Shown: in pieces, positions 55,495 to 64,000 of the stretch
How the letters are laid out: the number at the start of each line of letters is the position of its first letter
How positions within the stretch are numbered: the first letter of the stretch is position 1
Assembly (NCBI GenBank): GCA_019359395.1
Contig: JAHHHK010000018.1
Span: 105,691 to 169,690, forward strand
Source of the DNA: Komarekiella atlantica HA4396-MV6
GTDB lineage: Bacteria > Cyanobacteriota > Cyanobacteriia > Cyanobacteriales > Nostocaceae
DNA length: 64,000 nt
Reading direction: 5' to 3'
Translations under genes and position numbers: made by a program
Notes under the pieces: generated by a model
What the model was told of the DNA's origin: nothing
The model's input: only the letters and a program-made list of their open reading frames with translations
Databases searched by the model: none

Positions 55495-56388
55495 ATGGAC
55501 AAGGGACTAAAGACTAGGGAATTTTTTCAATGGTACAAGCAGCTGTTTGGCGTCAGCTTATTTAGCTTGTACGTAGCAATTATCCTTGAAACTATTAGCA
55601 GTGCTGCTACACCAGTAGCAAAATTAGATGATTGGCGCTTTTATCCAGAAAAAGTACAACTAGAAATTACGCTCTCAGCAGGTACCACCCCCCGCTATTT
55701 CTACCTTGCCCAACCACCTCGTATTGTTGTAGATTTGCCGGATACCCAGTTGGGCTATGTTACTACTCAACAAAATTATTCTGGGGCAATCCAAAGAATT
55801 CGCGTTTCTCAATTGACCGCAAGTAGCACTCGCATCGTCCTAGATTTAGCACCAAGCACTTCTTTAAATCTAAAGCAGCTGCAACTGCAACCTGTTTCCC
55901 AAAATAACCCCACTCGCTGGGTTTTACGTCCTGTCACTTCTGGTTATAGTACTTCTGTGCAACCAGGATATTCCTCGCCTTCACCTAACAGCCAACCCCA
56001 AACACCTTATAACTACTCACAACCGCTCACTAACCAACTTCAAATACCCTCTAACTACTCACAGCCGCCTAGTAACTTACCGCTAACAACTACTAACGCC
56101 CAACCACCATTGTTCACGCTTCCGCCCCCATCGAGCGACCTACCGCAAACAACTAATCCACAGCAGCCTTTTGTAACTGTACCTCCCCTGACTCCTAACC
56201 AACCCTCTCAACTACCTAATTCTATTCTTCCCCCTGCCACTTTCTCTAATCAACCCGGTAATTTAAATAGCATTCCTCCTTTTAAGGAGTCTGAATTTTC
56301 AGTACTAACAACCCCGAACAATCAATCTAATGATCCCAATATCGAGGTAATTGAGTTTGGTCAACCTTTACCCAAAACTAGATACTAA
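55495..56388 (+). CDS. AMIN domain protein with Pro/Gln-rich tail
   Basis: 297 residues. A membrane/signal segment (LFSLYVAIILETISSAATPV, about 20-40) is followed by an AMIN domain (about 42-120: DWRFYPEKVQLEITLSAGTT, PRIVVDLPDTQL, IQRIRVSQL, TRIVLDLAP), which targets envelope proteins to peptidoglycan or septa. Residues 140-275 are low-complexity Pro/Gln/Ser/Asn repeats (YSQPLTNQLQIPSNYSQPPS). No amidase domain follows, so it is an AMIN-only protein, possibly a cell-wall or secretin-associated factor. Confidence 0.85.
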   Translation: MDKGLKTREFFQWYKQLFGVSLFSLYVAIILETISSAATPVAKLDDWRFYPEKVQLEITLSAGTTPRYFYLAQPPRIVVDLPDTQLGYVTTQQNYSGAIQRIRVSQLTASSTRIVLDLAPSTSLNLKQLQLQPVSQNNPTRWVLRPVTSGYSTSVQPGYSSPSPNSQPQTPYNYSQPLTNQLQIPSNYSQPPSNLPLTTTNAQPPLFTLPPPSSDLPQTTNPQQPFVTVPPLTPNQPSQLPNSILPPATFSNQPGNLNSIPPFKESEFSVLTTPNNQSNDPNIEVIEFGQPLPKTRY

Positions 56389-56460
56389 AAATTCAAAGTG
56401 ATTGGAAATTGGGCATAGAATATCAACACAAGTAATTCTGCCTATGCCCCATGCCCAAAT

Positions 56461-57000
56461 CTAGAATCTATCTGTTTCTTGAGGTGAGCCAACTGCCCCT
56501 GGTTGAGCCGTAAAGAAGTTTTGAGCAGCTTCATTCTGATATATACACCTAATATCAGGTTTGTCACTGTCTAAGTTACCTGTAAAGCCAAAGGTATTCA
56601 GTCGATTTTTGCAATCTCTTACCTGCTCAGATGTAACCAGCTTGCGTTGTTCTAAAAGCGCCCAGTTATTTTGTCGGATGACGCATCCAGGACGCATACT
56701 AGGCTGAGCAACATAGACATTGAAGGGGTTGAGAGTGACAAACAGTCTAGCATCCATCACCATAGCGCTGGCTCCATACTGTACGCAAATCTCAGGGTTA
56801 GGTGCTTTTGTATCAATAAATTCACGGGAAGCCACATTTGATGGAGCCAACGTGGTTGTAGAACTAAAAGCAATGCCAATCCCAATTCCCAAAATTAACA
56901 CCCCTCCCAAAATTGCGATGGTGGTGAAGTTAAACAGTGGGGATTGAAAAGCAGAGGGTTTAGAAGTAGTAGCCTGTCTACCAGTAGATTTACGTCTCAT
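56461..57000 (-). CDS. DUF3172-type membrane protein
   Basis: 179 residues. Basic N-terminus, one membrane span (TIAILGGVLILGIGIGIAFS, about 27-46), and a conserved exported domain with four Cys (PEICVQYGASAMVMDARLFV, PGCVIRQNNWALL, VRDCKNRLNTFGF, DIRCIYQNEAAQNFF). This matches the cyanobacterial DUF3172 family as I recall it. Function unknown; the cysteines may pair in the lumen or periplasm. Confidence 0.75.
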   Translation of the reverse strand: MRRKSTGRQATTSKPSAFQSPLFNFTTIAILGGVLILGIGIGIAFSSTTTLAPSNVASREFIDTKAPNPEICVQYGASAMVMDARLFVTLNPFNVYVAQPSMRPGCVIRQNNWALLEQRKLVTSEQVRDCKNRLNTFGFTGNLDSDKPDIRCIYQNEAAQNFFTAQPGAVGSPQETDRF

Positions 57001-57540
57001 TGTTGCTTAATCACCTTCATGCCGATTGGGCTGGGAGTGGTCTAAACTTCTCTCCCTCTTTCAGTATGCCGATTCTTGACTGTAATTGCCTGCAACTTTA
57101 CGTGCAATTTTTTTAATTAAATGACAAAAATAGCAAATAAGTTTTGATATCTGGACATAATTTCAACCTTTATGAGTTTTTGTTTCTCTTAAATAAACAT
57201 ATTTTAAGTACTAATTATATCACATTTTTTGTGGTTTAAGATAGCCAGGATTGAACTTGCCGAGATAATACTAAGTAGCTAGGCGTAAATAAATTAAAGT
57301 TTGTAGTAAGGACTTTAGTCCTGATCATCCTTGTTTTGAGCGATGAATCGCTCACTACGAACTAGGATTCTATTTTATGTTTAATTATACCTACCTACTT
57401 ATCAGAATGCATAGCTTATTCAATTTGAGCTTCTTTAAATTTTAATTTCTCAGACTTAGAACTTTTAGTTACTTTTGGTAATTGATACACCAAAAAATGT
57501 AAATTAATAGTTGATAAAATTTTTGATAAGTAACTAGAAA
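57001..57540. other. 540-bp spacer with a palindromic repeat
   Basis: Strongly A+T-rich. The only structure seen is the repeat at 57298-57363, listed separately. No open frame of note. The last 60 bases contain AAGTAACTAGAAA before the GTG start of the next gene, with no clear ribosome-binding site. Confidence 0.5.
57298..57363. repeat. Palindromic repeat AGTTTGTAGT...ACTACGAACT
   Basis: Outer arms AGTTTGTAGT (57298-57307) and ACTACGAACT (57354-57363) pair with one mismatch; inside are the palindromes AGGACTTTAGTCCT (57309-57322) and GAGCGATGAATCGCTC (about 57338-57353). A well-structured 66-bp REP-like element of a kind common in Nostoc spacers. Confidence 0.75.
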
Positions 57541-58368
57541 GTGACATTTCCCAAAGCATTACTCTCAAGCAAGAGGTTTAAAACTTCTCAATTTCAAATC
57601 CTCATAGCAGATAGTTTGACTATTTTTTGGAGCGATTGGCTTGATTTACGTGTAAGAATAGTACAAGTTGCTGCATCAGGCTTAATATCTCCACTTATAT
57701 ACATCTTAGCTTTTGGATTGGGTTTGGGTAGTTCAATCAAACCAGACTCAGGAATCAGTGGTAACTATGACAACTATTTAGAATTCATATTACCGGGGAT
57801 GGTAGCGCTGTCGTCGATGACCATTAGCTTTGGTGGGACAACATTTTCGATTTGCGGGGACAGAATCTTTACCAAAACCTTTGAGGAGTTGTTACTAGCC
57901 CCCATACATCCGTTAGCGTTGCACATCGGTAAAATGCTAGCAGGGATAGTGCGGGGGTTGATGACTTCTGGTTCAGTGATTTTAGTAGCAGTGCTGTTAA
58001 CCGGAAACTGGAATTTTCTCAACCCACTATTTCTACTGTTGGTAGTACTGAATTGTGCTGTATTTGCAGGGTTGGGGGTGATTGTCGGGTTGAGTGTGCG
58101 ATCGCTCGAATCAGTAGGACTCTACAACAACTTTGTGATCATCCCCATGTCTTTTTTAGGGGCTACTTTCTTTGATCCTGGAACATTACCAATTGCCCTC
58201 AAAGTCGTAGTTTACCTATTACCGTTGACTTATGCCAGCATCGGATTGCGTGCAGCTGCCCATCTGCCATTATCTCAGTTTCCTTGGTACAGCGTGCCGA
58301 TTTTGCTAGTAATAGCGATCGCCCTTTCTCTGTGGGGTGGTTATAAATTTGCTCATCAACAAGATTAA
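57541..58368 (+). CDS. ABC-2 type transporter permease
   Basis: 275 residues, six membrane spans, with the ABC-2 signature in the middle: LPGMVALSSMTISFGGTTFS then FEELLLAPIHPLALHIGKML and GLSVRSLESVGLYNNFVIIP. Exporters of this class move polysaccharides, lipids or drugs. No ATPase gene is next to it, so the partner must be encoded elsewhere. Start GTG 57541 is chosen as the first in-frame start; ATG is not available before the first conserved part. Confidence 0.85.
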   Translation: MTFPKALLSSKRFKTSQFQILIADSLTIFWSDWLDLRVRIVQVAASGLISPLIYILAFGLGLGSSIKPDSGISGNYDNYLEFILPGMVALSSMTISFGGTTFSICGDRIFTKTFEELLLAPIHPLALHIGKMLAGIVRGLMTSGSVILVAVLLTGNWNFLNPLFLLLVVLNCAVFAGLGVIVGLSVRSLESVGLYNNFVIIPMSFLGATFFDPGTLPIALKVVVYLLPLTYASIGLRAAAHLPLSQFPWYSVPILLVIAIALSLWGGYKFAHQQD

Positions 58369-58394
58369 TATCTTCGTTTATAGTTCGAGAGTTT

Positions 58395-58871
58395 ATGCTG
58401 ATCCGCCCCGCAACTCCAGCTGATGTCCCCGCAGTTTTACCAATGGTTGCTAAGATTTGTGCTTTGCATGAGTCCTGGGAGCCTGCCAAGTATGGTTTTT
58501 TACCACATCCAGAACAGCATTATGAGCAATGGTTAAGGCGGTTGGCAAATAACGATCGCAGCGTATTTTTAGTATCTGAGGATCAAGGGCAACTGGTAGC
58601 ATTTCTAGTAGCAACAGTAGAACGAGAAATACCAATTTACCGCTTACAGCAATTTGCCTTTATTCACGATCTCTGGGTTGAGCCAGAATATCGCCAAAAC
58701 GGACTTGCACGACAAATGGTGATGCTAAGTGTTGAACGTTTTCATCAAATGGGTGTTAACCAAATTCGGCTAGATACAGTAGCAGTTAACGAAGCTGCAC
58801 GCCGATTGTTTGCATCCTGTGGTTTTCGAGCCAGCACTATCGAAATGCTGATTGAAGTCATTAGTCATTAG
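58395..58871 (+). CDS. GNAT family N-acetyltransferase
   Basis: 158 residues. Acetyl-CoA site of GNAT type in LWVEPEYRQNGLARQMVMLS (Q/R-x2-G-x-A), followed by IRLDTVAVNEAARRLFASCG, the usual C-terminal beta-strand and Asn/Ala-Arg helix. Substrate unknown. It follows the ABC-2 permease after 26 bp and may be co-transcribed with it. Confidence 0.88.
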   Translation: MLIRPATPADVPAVLPMVAKICALHESWEPAKYGFLPHPEQHYEQWLRRLANNDRSVFLVSEDQGQLVAFLVATVEREIPIYRLQQFAFIHDLWVEPEYRQNGLARQMVMLSVERFHQMGVNQIRLDTVAVNEAARRLFASCGFRASTIEMLIEVISH

Positions 58872-58906
58872 TGATCAGCCAATGACTAATGACTATTGAC
58901 AAAGGA
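58872..58906. repeat. Short heptamer repeat between GNAT gene and ndhN
   Basis: CCAATGACTAATGACTATTG and following bases: AATGACT-type heptamers that continue into the last codons of the GNAT gene (gtcattagtcattag). Convergent stop codons lie on either side. Confidence 0.6.
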
Positions 58907-59383
58907 CTAACTAGCTAACAGCGTTTTTTCTAAAGGCGTCCAACGGAAGTAGCGATCACCACCCCTCTCAATGACTACTTTTACTCGTGGTTCCAAACTA
59001 GGTAAAGTTACTAAAAACTCAAGTTCCTGATTGGAAAGAATATGTCCTTCAATAATCCACAAGACCAGCCCCTTTGATTTTGGTGGTAACTGTTCTAAGT
59101 GAGAATTGATGATTGGTGGCGCATAATATACAGCACCCACCGCCGCACCACTACCAGTGCTTTTTTTACCAAGATGAGGAGGTCTGACTCCATGAACTCT
59201 TGTGAGATATGCAGCCACATCCCCCAGTCCCCTAGCAGTAATGTGGAGGGTATTATAGCCAGCTGCACGCAGTCGGCGTTGATAACGTCCCTCGTAACCT
59301 CCTTCTAGAGGTACGTACACACCAAGAGCGCCAAATTTTTCCAGGTCGCGGATTAAAGCGTTACCAGTGGTAATCAATGCCAT
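58907..59383 (-). CDS. ndhN: NAD(P)H-quinone oxidoreductase subunit N
   Basis: Small oxygenic-photosynthesis-specific subunit of the NDH-1 complex, in the peripheral arm near the membrane. The 158-residue protein matches NdhN throughout: ALITTGNALIRDLEKFGALG, YEGRYQRRLRAAGYNTLHIT, RGLGDVAAYLTRVHGVRPPH, KGLVLWIIEGHILSNQELEF. Together with the two ndhD genes at 13.6 and 19.2 kb it is the third NDH-1 gene of the window, but not in an operon with them. Confidence 0.95.
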   Translation of the reverse strand: MALITTGNALIRDLEKFGALGVYVPLEGGYEGRYQRRLRAAGYNTLHITARGLGDVAAYLTRVHGVRPPHLGKKSTGSGAAVGAVYYAPPIINSHLEQLPPKSKGLVLWIIEGHILSNQELEFLVTLPSLEPRVKVVIERGGDRYFRWTPLEKTLLAS

Positions 59384-60323
59384 AGATTTTAGTCTTATCC
59401 CACTCAGATATCTCTATTATTTACCGTGAACCTACAATTTTCCGCGACAGCCATACAATATTTCGTGAGTTGCTAGATGAATTATGGGTGCTTTCGGAAG
59501 CATCTGTGATGAGCGCAGACTTTGTTGCTTGATTCGCTGCGATCGCCTCAACCTTTGGGTTAACCATTTCGCCTCTTACCCGTGGTATATAAGCAAAGAG
59601 AGGGATTTAGTCGAATCCCTAGACAAAAATAAATAATTGATATATATTATTAGATTGTGACTAAGCGTGAAAAATTAGCTGCCTTTGTCGCCGCTGTTTG
59701 AGTTAGTTCAAGCATTAAACATTAATGCCTCAATTCTAAATTGGATAAGCTGACTCAAATTGGTTAAAACACTGGTAGGCTAGATATACCGCACAGTCAA
59801 TTAAAAACTCGTGGCTTAAAATTGAACTAGCCATGCATGAAAAAGAGCTACATTCACTCCTGTAGCCCCTGAAAAACTAGGCAAAACCTTAAGCTATCGT
59901 TTAAGGTGTGTAGTGAAGTAGAAACTGAGCAGTAATGTTGGTTTCATAGCTTTACATCAGTCTCAGTTAACGGATACTGAGCGGAAAATAGCCGCTTAAG
60001 TCCAACTACAACCAGGAAGTGCCAGAGCAATTGCTTGGACAAAAGCATTGCTGCACACAGCTTGAAGCTGTAGCGCCTTGCATCATTCCAGAAGATACTC
60101 CTTCCTAATGGAAGGAAGATTGTGGCTGTTATGGTGAGCCAGTGAGTGAAAGTAAGCGATTCACCAAACAGTATGGACACAGTTTGGTGCGTCCTAAAAA
60201 ATTTGGTTCGGCATCAGCTGCGCCAAATTTTGGAGGCCTCTCCACCCAAGACCAATGTTGACAATCATGTGTCCTCTCAAGTTCAATTCCAAAGTCAGCA
60301 AGTAGAAAGGAGAACCAGTCACA
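59384..60323. promoter_or_regulatory. Long, hairpin-rich region upstream of rplC
   Basis: 940 bp without a supported gene. In its second half four hairpins lie in series: GCTACA/TGTAGC (59847-59866), ACCTTAA/TTAAGGT (59886-59907), TGAGCGG/CCGCTTA (59978-59998) and TCCTTCC-taat-GGAAGGA (60099-60116). This may be a structured leader of the ribosomal-protein mRNA, where such operons are often controlled by one of their own products. The first 450 bases (toward ndhN) show only one HIP1 site and A+T-rich DNA. Confidence 0.4.
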
Positions 60324-60959
60324 GTGTCAGTAGGTATTCTCGGCACCAAACTGGGTATGACCCAAATATTTGACGCGGCAGGAGTAGCTATTCCTGTCAC
60401 CGTTATCCAAGCAGGGCCATGCACAGTTACACAAGTTAAAACGAAACAAACCGACGGTTACACTGCTATCCAAGTCGGTTATCACGAAGTTAAACCAAAA
60501 GCTTTAAACAAACCACTGTTGGGTCACTTAGCTAAATCATCTGCTCCAGCATTGCGTCATTTAAATGAGTATCACACCGATGGTTCAGGTGATTATACTT
60601 TAGGTCAGCAGATTAAAGCAGATATTTTTAGTGAAGGTCAAATAGTCGATGTAATCGGTACAAGTATCGGCCGCGGTTTTGCAGGGAACCAGAAGCGCAA
60701 CAACTTTGGTCGCGGCCCAATGTCACATGGTTCCAAAAACCATAGAGCGCCAGGTTCTATTGGTGCTGGTACAACGCCAGGTCGTGTTTATCCAGGCAAG
60801 CGGATGGCAGGGCGTTTAGGCGGTAAACGCATTACAATCCGCAAGTTGACTGTAGTCAAAGTAGACGCGGAACGCAACTTATTACTAATTAAAGGAGCCA
60901 TTCCTGGTAAACCAGGGGCATTAGTAAACGTTATGCCTGCAAAACAAGTTGGTAAGTAG
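60324..60959 (+). CDS. rplC: 50S ribosomal protein L3
   Basis: Binds 23S rRNA early in large-subunit assembly, near the peptidyl-transferase centre. 211 residues with the signature [20 protein letters not shown] and [20 protein letters not shown] start at 60324 preceded by AAGGAGAA. First gene of the S10-type operon here; rpsJ is absent, as expected in cyanobacteria where it sits with the tuf genes. Confidence 0.98.
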   Translation: MSVGILGTKLGMTQIFDAAGVAIPVTVIQAGPCTVTQVKTKQTDGYTAIQVGYHEVKPKALNKPLLGHLAKSSAPALRHLNEYHTDGSGDYTLGQQIKADIFSEGQIVDVIGTSIGRGFAGNQKRNNFGRGPMSHGSKNHRAPGSIGAGTTPGRVYPGKRMAGRLGGKRITIRKLTVVKVDAERNLLLIKGAIPGKPGALVNVMPAKQVGK

Positions 60960-60961
60960 TC

Positions 60962-61020
60962 ACAAAGTCAAGAGTCATTGGACTATGGACTAATGACTAA
61001 TTACTAATGACAAAGGACAA
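60962..61020. repeat. Heptamer-like repeat between rplC and rplD
   Basis: Units like GTCATTG, ACTAATGACTAA and TAATGAC recur (agagtcattggactatggac...taatgacaaaggac), a short degenerate tandem array filling the whole spacer, except for the AAGGAAA ribosome-binding site of rplD at its right end. Confidence 0.65.
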
Positions 61021-61029
61021 ATAAGGAAA

Positions 61030-61662
61030 ATGGTTGAAAGTGTAGTTAAAAATTGGCAAGGGGAACAAGTCGGAGAAAAAACCTTCGAGTTGCGAGTTGC
61101 CAAAGAGGAAACGGCAGCGCATATTGTGCATAGAGCCTTAGTACGACAATTGACCAATTCTCGTCAAGGAACTGCCAGTACAAAAACTCGTTCCGAAGTT
61201 AGAGGCGGTGGTCGCAAACCTTGGCGGCAAAAAGGTACTGGTCGTGCTCGTGCAGGTTCTATTCGTTCACCACTATGGCGTGGTGGTGGTGTGATATTTG
61301 GGCCAAAGCCCAGAGACTTCAATCTGAAGTTAAACCGCAAAGAACGGCGTTTAGCACTGCGAACAGCGCTGGTTAGTCGGATTGACGATTTGATTGTAGT
61401 AGAAGAATTTGGTAACGAGCTATCCCGCCCAAAAACCAAAGAATTAGTGGCAGCACTTGCTCGTTGGGGAGCAGCACCAGAAACTAAGACATTATTAATT
61501 TTGTCCGAGTTTCCTGAAAACGTATATTTGTCAGCCCGCAATATAGAAAATTTAAAGCTAATTGCCGCTGACCAGCTAAATGTTTACGATTTGCTGCACG
61601 CTGACAAAATTGTAGTGACGGCATCAGCTATAGAAAAAATTCAGGAGGTCTACAGTGCCTAG
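61030..61662 (+). CDS. rplD: 50S ribosomal protein L4
   Basis: Large-subunit protein whose long basic loop lines the exit tunnel: here [20 protein letters not shown] and [20 protein letters not shown]. 210 residues. In other bacteria L4 represses its own operon; not shown here. It overlaps rplW by 8 bp, so the two are translationally coupled. Confidence 0.98.
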   Translation: MVESVVKNWQGEQVGEKTFELRVAKEETAAHIVHRALVRQLTNSRQGTASTKTRSEVRGGGRKPWRQKGTGRARAGSIRSPLWRGGGVIFGPKPRDFNLKLNRKERRLALRTALVSRIDDLIVVEEFGNELSRPKTKELVAALARWGAAPETKTLLILSEFPENVYLSARNIENLKLIAADQLNVYDLLHADKIVVTASAIEKIQEVYSA

Positions 61663-61969
61663 CTTTGACCCCCGCGATCTTGCCGACTTAGTGCGTCGCC
61701 CAATTGTCACAGAAAAGGCGACTATGCTGATGGAGCAGAATAAATACACTTTTGAAGTAATTCCAAAGGCAACCAAGCCAGAAATCAAAGCTGCGATCGA
61801 AGACTTATTCCAAGTCAAGGTTGTACAAGTCAATACTACGCTACCACCACGCAAAAAACGGCGTGTTGGCAGATTCATTGGTTACAAACCCCAATATAAG
61901 CGAGCTATAGTTACTATCGCCCCTGGGGACGAAGAGAAGATTAGACAAGTTCTATTCCCAGAGGTTTAA
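61655..61969 (+). CDS. rplW: 50S ribosomal protein L23
   Basis: Sits at the tunnel exit and docks trigger factor and SRP. 104 residues: [20 protein letters not shown], the L23 signature [20 protein letters not shown] and [22 protein letters not shown] start at 61655 inside the end of rplD, after an AGGAGG-type site. Confidence 0.97.
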   Translation: MPSFDPRDLADLVRRPIVTEKATMLMEQNKYTFEVIPKATKPEIKAAIEDLFQVKVVQVNTTLPPRKKRRVGRFIGYKPQYKRAIVTIAPGDEEKIRQVLFPEV

Positions 61970-61976
61970 AACTAAG

Positions 61977-62840
61977 ATGGGTACTCGTTCTTATCGCCCT
62001 TATACTCCCAGCACTCGCCAAGTTACTATCTCCGACTTTGCAGAAATTACGAAAACCGAGCCTGAGAAATCGCTAACGACATCGGTACATCGTGCCAAAG
62101 GTCGGAATAATCAAGGACGGATTACTAGTCGCCGTCGGGGTGGCGGACACAAACAGCTTTACCGCATCATTGACTTTAAAAGGGATAAACGTAATATTCC
62201 TGCGAAAGTTGCAGCTATTGAATATGATCCCAATCGTAATGCTCGCATTGCCCTTCTGTATTACCAAGATGGCGAGAAGCGTTACATCATTCAACCCAAT
62301 GGATTAAAAGTCGGAACAACAGTTATTGCTGGGCCTGAAGCTCCCTTTGAAGATGGTAATGCTTTACCTCTGTCAAACATTCCCTTGGGTACAAGTGTTC
62401 ACAACGTGGAATTGACTCCTGGAAAAGGCGGTCAAATCGTGCGTTCCGCTGGTGCTAGCGCTCAAGTCGTGGCAAAAGAAGGTAACTATGTAACTCTTAA
62501 GTTGCCGTCGGGAGAAGTCCGCTTGATTCGACGTGAGTGCTACGCCACCATTGGACAAGTAGGCAACACTGATGCCAGAAACCTGAGTGCAGGTAAAGCA
62601 GGGCGAAATCGCTGGAAAGGTCGCCGTCCCAAGGTTAGAGGTAGCGTCATGAACCCAGTTGACCACCCCCACGGCGGTGGGGAAGGTAGAGCACCCATTG
62701 GTAGACCTGGGCCTGTGACACCTTGGGGTAAGCCTACCTTGGGTGCGAAAACACGCAAACCTAAGAAACCCAGCAGCAAATTAATTGTGCGTCGCCGCCG
62801 TAAATCCTCTAAACGCGGTCGCGGTGGTCGTGAGTCTTAA
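61977..62840 (+). CDS. rplB: 50S ribosomal protein L2
   Basis: Core 23S rRNA-binding protein needed for subunit joining and peptidyl transfer. 287 residues: [34 protein letters not shown], and the C-terminal signature [20 protein letters not shown], then a Lys/Arg-rich end. Seven bases after rplW. Confidence 0.98.
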   Translation: MGTRSYRPYTPSTRQVTISDFAEITKTEPEKSLTTSVHRAKGRNNQGRITSRRRGGGHKQLYRIIDFKRDKRNIPAKVAAIEYDPNRNARIALLYYQDGEKRYIIQPNGLKVGTTVIAGPEAPFEDGNALPLSNIPLGTSVHNVELTPGKGGQIVRSAGASAQVVAKEGNYVTLKLPSGEVRLIRRECYATIGQVGNTDARNLSAGKAGRNRWKGRRPKVRGSVMNPVDHPHGGGEGRAPIGRPGPVTPWGKPTLGAKTRKPKKPSSKLIVRRRRKSSKRGRGGRES

Positions 62841-62957
62841 TTAGTTGTGAGTAGTGAGCGCTGAGTGAAATTAAAGAACTCAAAACTTAATACTCAAAAT
62901 TTAAGACTCAAAGCTTAAAATTTAGAACTTAGAACTCACCACTCAGCACTTAAGATT
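62841..62957. repeat. Degenerate heptamer repeat between rplB and rpsS
   Basis: About 117 bp of recurring ACTCAAA/ACTTAAA/TTAGAACT units (ctcaaaacttaatactcaaaa..., aacttagaactcaccactcagc) with a GTGAGTAGTGAGCGCTGAGTG start that pairs with CACCACTCAGCACT at the right end, so the whole spacer can fold back. Unusual length for a spacer inside a ribosomal-protein operon. Confidence 0.65.
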
Positions 62958-63236
62958 ATGGGTCGTTCTTTAAAAAAAGGCCCTTTTGTGGCCGATCATC
63001 TGCTCAGCAAAATTGAAAAGCTGAATGCTAAAAACGAAAAGCAAGTTATTAAAACTTGGTCGAGAGCCTCAACAATTTTGCCTCTAATGGTGGGTCATAC
63101 CATCGCTGTTCACAACGGACGCCAACACGTTCCAGTATTTGTCAGTGAGCAGATGGTGGGACACAAGTTGGGAGAATTTGCCCCAACACGTACCTACAGG
63201 GGTCATGGTAAAAGTGACAAAAAAGCAGGTAGGTAG
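62958..63236 (+). CDS. rpsS: 30S ribosomal protein S19
   Basis: Head protein of the small subunit, contacts tRNA with S13. 92 residues: [20 protein letters not shown], the signature [40 protein letters not shown]. Standard length. Confidence 0.98.
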   Translation: MGRSLKKGPFVADHLLSKIEKLNAKNEKQVIKTWSRASTILPLMVGHTIAVHNGRQHVPVFVSEQMVGHKLGEFAPTRTYRGHGKSDKKAGR

Positions 63237-63262
63237 TCATTAGTCATTAGTCATTGGTCATT
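63237..63262. repeat. GTCATTA heptamer repeat after rpsS
   Basis: Starting in the rpsS stop region: GTCATTAGTCATTAGTCATT then GGTCATTAGC, three to four tandem 7-mers of GTCATTA/G. Related GACAAATGACAAA units return at 63270-63350 in front of rplV. Confidence 0.8.
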
Positions 63263-63364
63263 AGCTAAAGACAAATGACAAAGCGCAAAGTCTGAGTCCC
63301 GGCGTTCGGCGATTAGAACTTTGTAACAGACGACGAATGACAAATGACAAAAAAGGAGAAAATT

Positions 63365-63724
63365 ATGGCTACTGATACTACTGAAGTAAAAGCGATCGCC
63401 CGTTTTATACGCATTTCTCCCTATAAAGTGCGTCGTGTACTCGATCAAATCCGGGGGCGCTCATATCGTGAAGCGCTAATAATATTGGAATTCATGCCCT
63501 ATCGAGCTACTGAACCCATATTGAAGGTTCTTAGAAGCGCTGCTGCTAATGCTGAGCACAATGCTGGGCTAGATAGAACTGAGTTAATTATTACTCAGGC
63601 ATATGCTGATCAAGGCCCAGTTCTGAAACGGTTCCAACCTAGAGCGCAAGGTCGAGCTTACCAAATTCGCAAGCCGACGTGTCACATCACTGTAGCTGTT
63701 GCTGCTAATACCACTGCCCAATAA
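63365..63724 (+). CDS. rplV: 50S ribosomal protein L22
   Basis: Large-subunit protein whose beta-hairpin lines the exit tunnel. 119 residues from ATG 63365, preceded by AAGGAG (63352-63357); the ATG at 63344 lies upstream of that site and would add seven residues from repeat sequence. Family segments: [35 protein letters not shown], and the hairpin [20 protein letters not shown]. Confidence 0.97.
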   Translation: MATDTTEVKAIARFIRISPYKVRRVLDQIRGRSYREALIILEFMPYRATEPILKVLRSAAANAEHNAGLDRTELIITQAYADQGPVLKRFQPRAQGRAYQIRKPTCHITVAVAANTTAQ

Positions 63725-63776
63725 GCACGCCTACACCAAAAATTGCGTAAAGTAAGAAATTTTAGAGGAAGCATTT

Positions 63777-64000
63777 GTGGGACAGAAGATTCATCCAGTT
63801 GGTTTTCGCCTGGGTATTACACAAGAGCATCAATCCCGTTGGTTTGCCGTTCCTGACCGCTATCCAGAACTTTTACAAGAAGACCACAAACTCCGTCAAT
63901 ACATAGAAAAAAAGCTCGGTAGACTTGCTCAAAACAACGCCGGCATTTCCGAGGTGCGGATTGAGCGCAAAGCTGACCAAATTGACTTAGAAGTACGTAC
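63777..64000 (+). CDS. rpsC: 30S ribosomal protein S3, 3'-truncated by window edge
   Basis: Small-subunit protein at the mRNA entry site. GTG start at 63777 behind AGAGGAAG. The first 74 residues are visible: [57 protein letters not shown], the S3 N-terminal region. The gene continues past the right edge. Confidence 0.97.
   Translation, partial: MGQKIHPVGFRLGITQEHQSRWFAVPDRYPELLQEDHKLRQYIEKKLGRLAQNNAGISEVRIERKADQIDLEVR

Noticed and set aside
59384..59530. Plus-strand frame reading DISIIYREPTIFRDSHTIFR and onward to a TGA
   Set aside because: It looks protein-like but has no start codon before a stop and is only about 45 codons long; it could be a leftover of a lost gene, but nothing identifies it.
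59944..60180. Minus-strand open frame of 78 codons before rplC
   Set aside because: It covers the hairpin series, has no ribosome-binding site or recognisable domain, and the hairpins explain the open frame better.

Overview
The window comes from a cyanobacterium, most likely a filamentous Nostocales genome (Nostoc-type). Supporting signs are the many HIP1 octamers (GCGATCGC), A+T-rich spacers full of heptamer tandem repeats and palindromic interspersed repeats, NDH-1 subunits (two ndhD-type genes, ndhN), plastid-shared genes (ycf35, ycf46), sulfolipid genes sqdB/sqdX, a CyaB-type GAF/PAS adenylate cyclase, and a ribosomal-protein operon that starts at rplC. No rRNA, tRNA, CRISPR array or intact insertion sequence was seen.

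Layout. 1-13.4 kb: housekeeping genes aroK (cut by the left edge), argB, pdxH, an AI-2E family permease, scpA, an NDP-sugar nucleotidyltransferase, speA, ndk and terC, mixed with small cyanobacterial secreted or TPR proteins. 13.5-20.8 kb: two ndhD paralogues flank a two-gene coiled-coil unit of unknown function, thrB and another coiled-coil gene. 20.9-24.7 kb: a decayed Uma2-family gene, a GIY-YIG protein, then ycf35, the AAA ATPase ycf46 and a ribbon-helix-helix protein on the minus strand. 25.7-28.3 kb: sqdB and sqdX for sulfolipid synthesis. 28.35-28.9 kb: a dense island of palindromic repeats. 28.9-32.2 kb: the adenylate cyclase and a small conserved protein. 32.8-40.4 kb: purC, an Omp85 outer-membrane assembly protein and the lipid A genes lpxC-fabZ-lpxA-lpxB. 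40.6-44.4 kb: an orphan cytosine-C5 methyltransferase, a Tat-type aldo/keto reductase, a hicBA toxin-antitoxin pair and a broken second antitoxin gene. 44.5-50.4 kb: endonuclease V, an FHA/zinc-ribbon protein, an unusual FHA-FAD oxidoreductase fusion, a CPBP protease, an SGNH hydrolase and a membrane protein. 50.6-59.4 kb: two CPA2 cation:proton antiporters (one with universal-stress-like domains), AMIN and DUF3172 proteins, an ABC-2 permease, a GNAT acetyltransferase and ndhN. 60.3-64 kb: rplC-rplD-rplW-rplB-rpsS-rplV-rpsC (rpsC cut by the right edge).

How the genes work together. Omp85 and lpxC/fabZ/lpxA/lpxB form an outer-membrane biogenesis block; sqdB/sqdX make the sulfolipid of thylakoid membranes; ndhD (two copies) and ndhN belong to the photosynthetic NDH-1 complex; the r-protein genes form an operon behind a long, hairpin-rich upstream region. 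The least ordinary parts are the repeats. Several show palindromes nested inside other repeats or inside genes, including a Uma2 gene killed partly by a C-to-T change inside a HIP1 site and a 93-bp palindrome cassette splitting the arm of another repeat. The best candidates for undescribed protein biology are the coiled-coil pair at 15.6-17.3 kb and the FHA cluster at 45.3-49.1 kb. All calls were made by reading the sequence; no database search was run.
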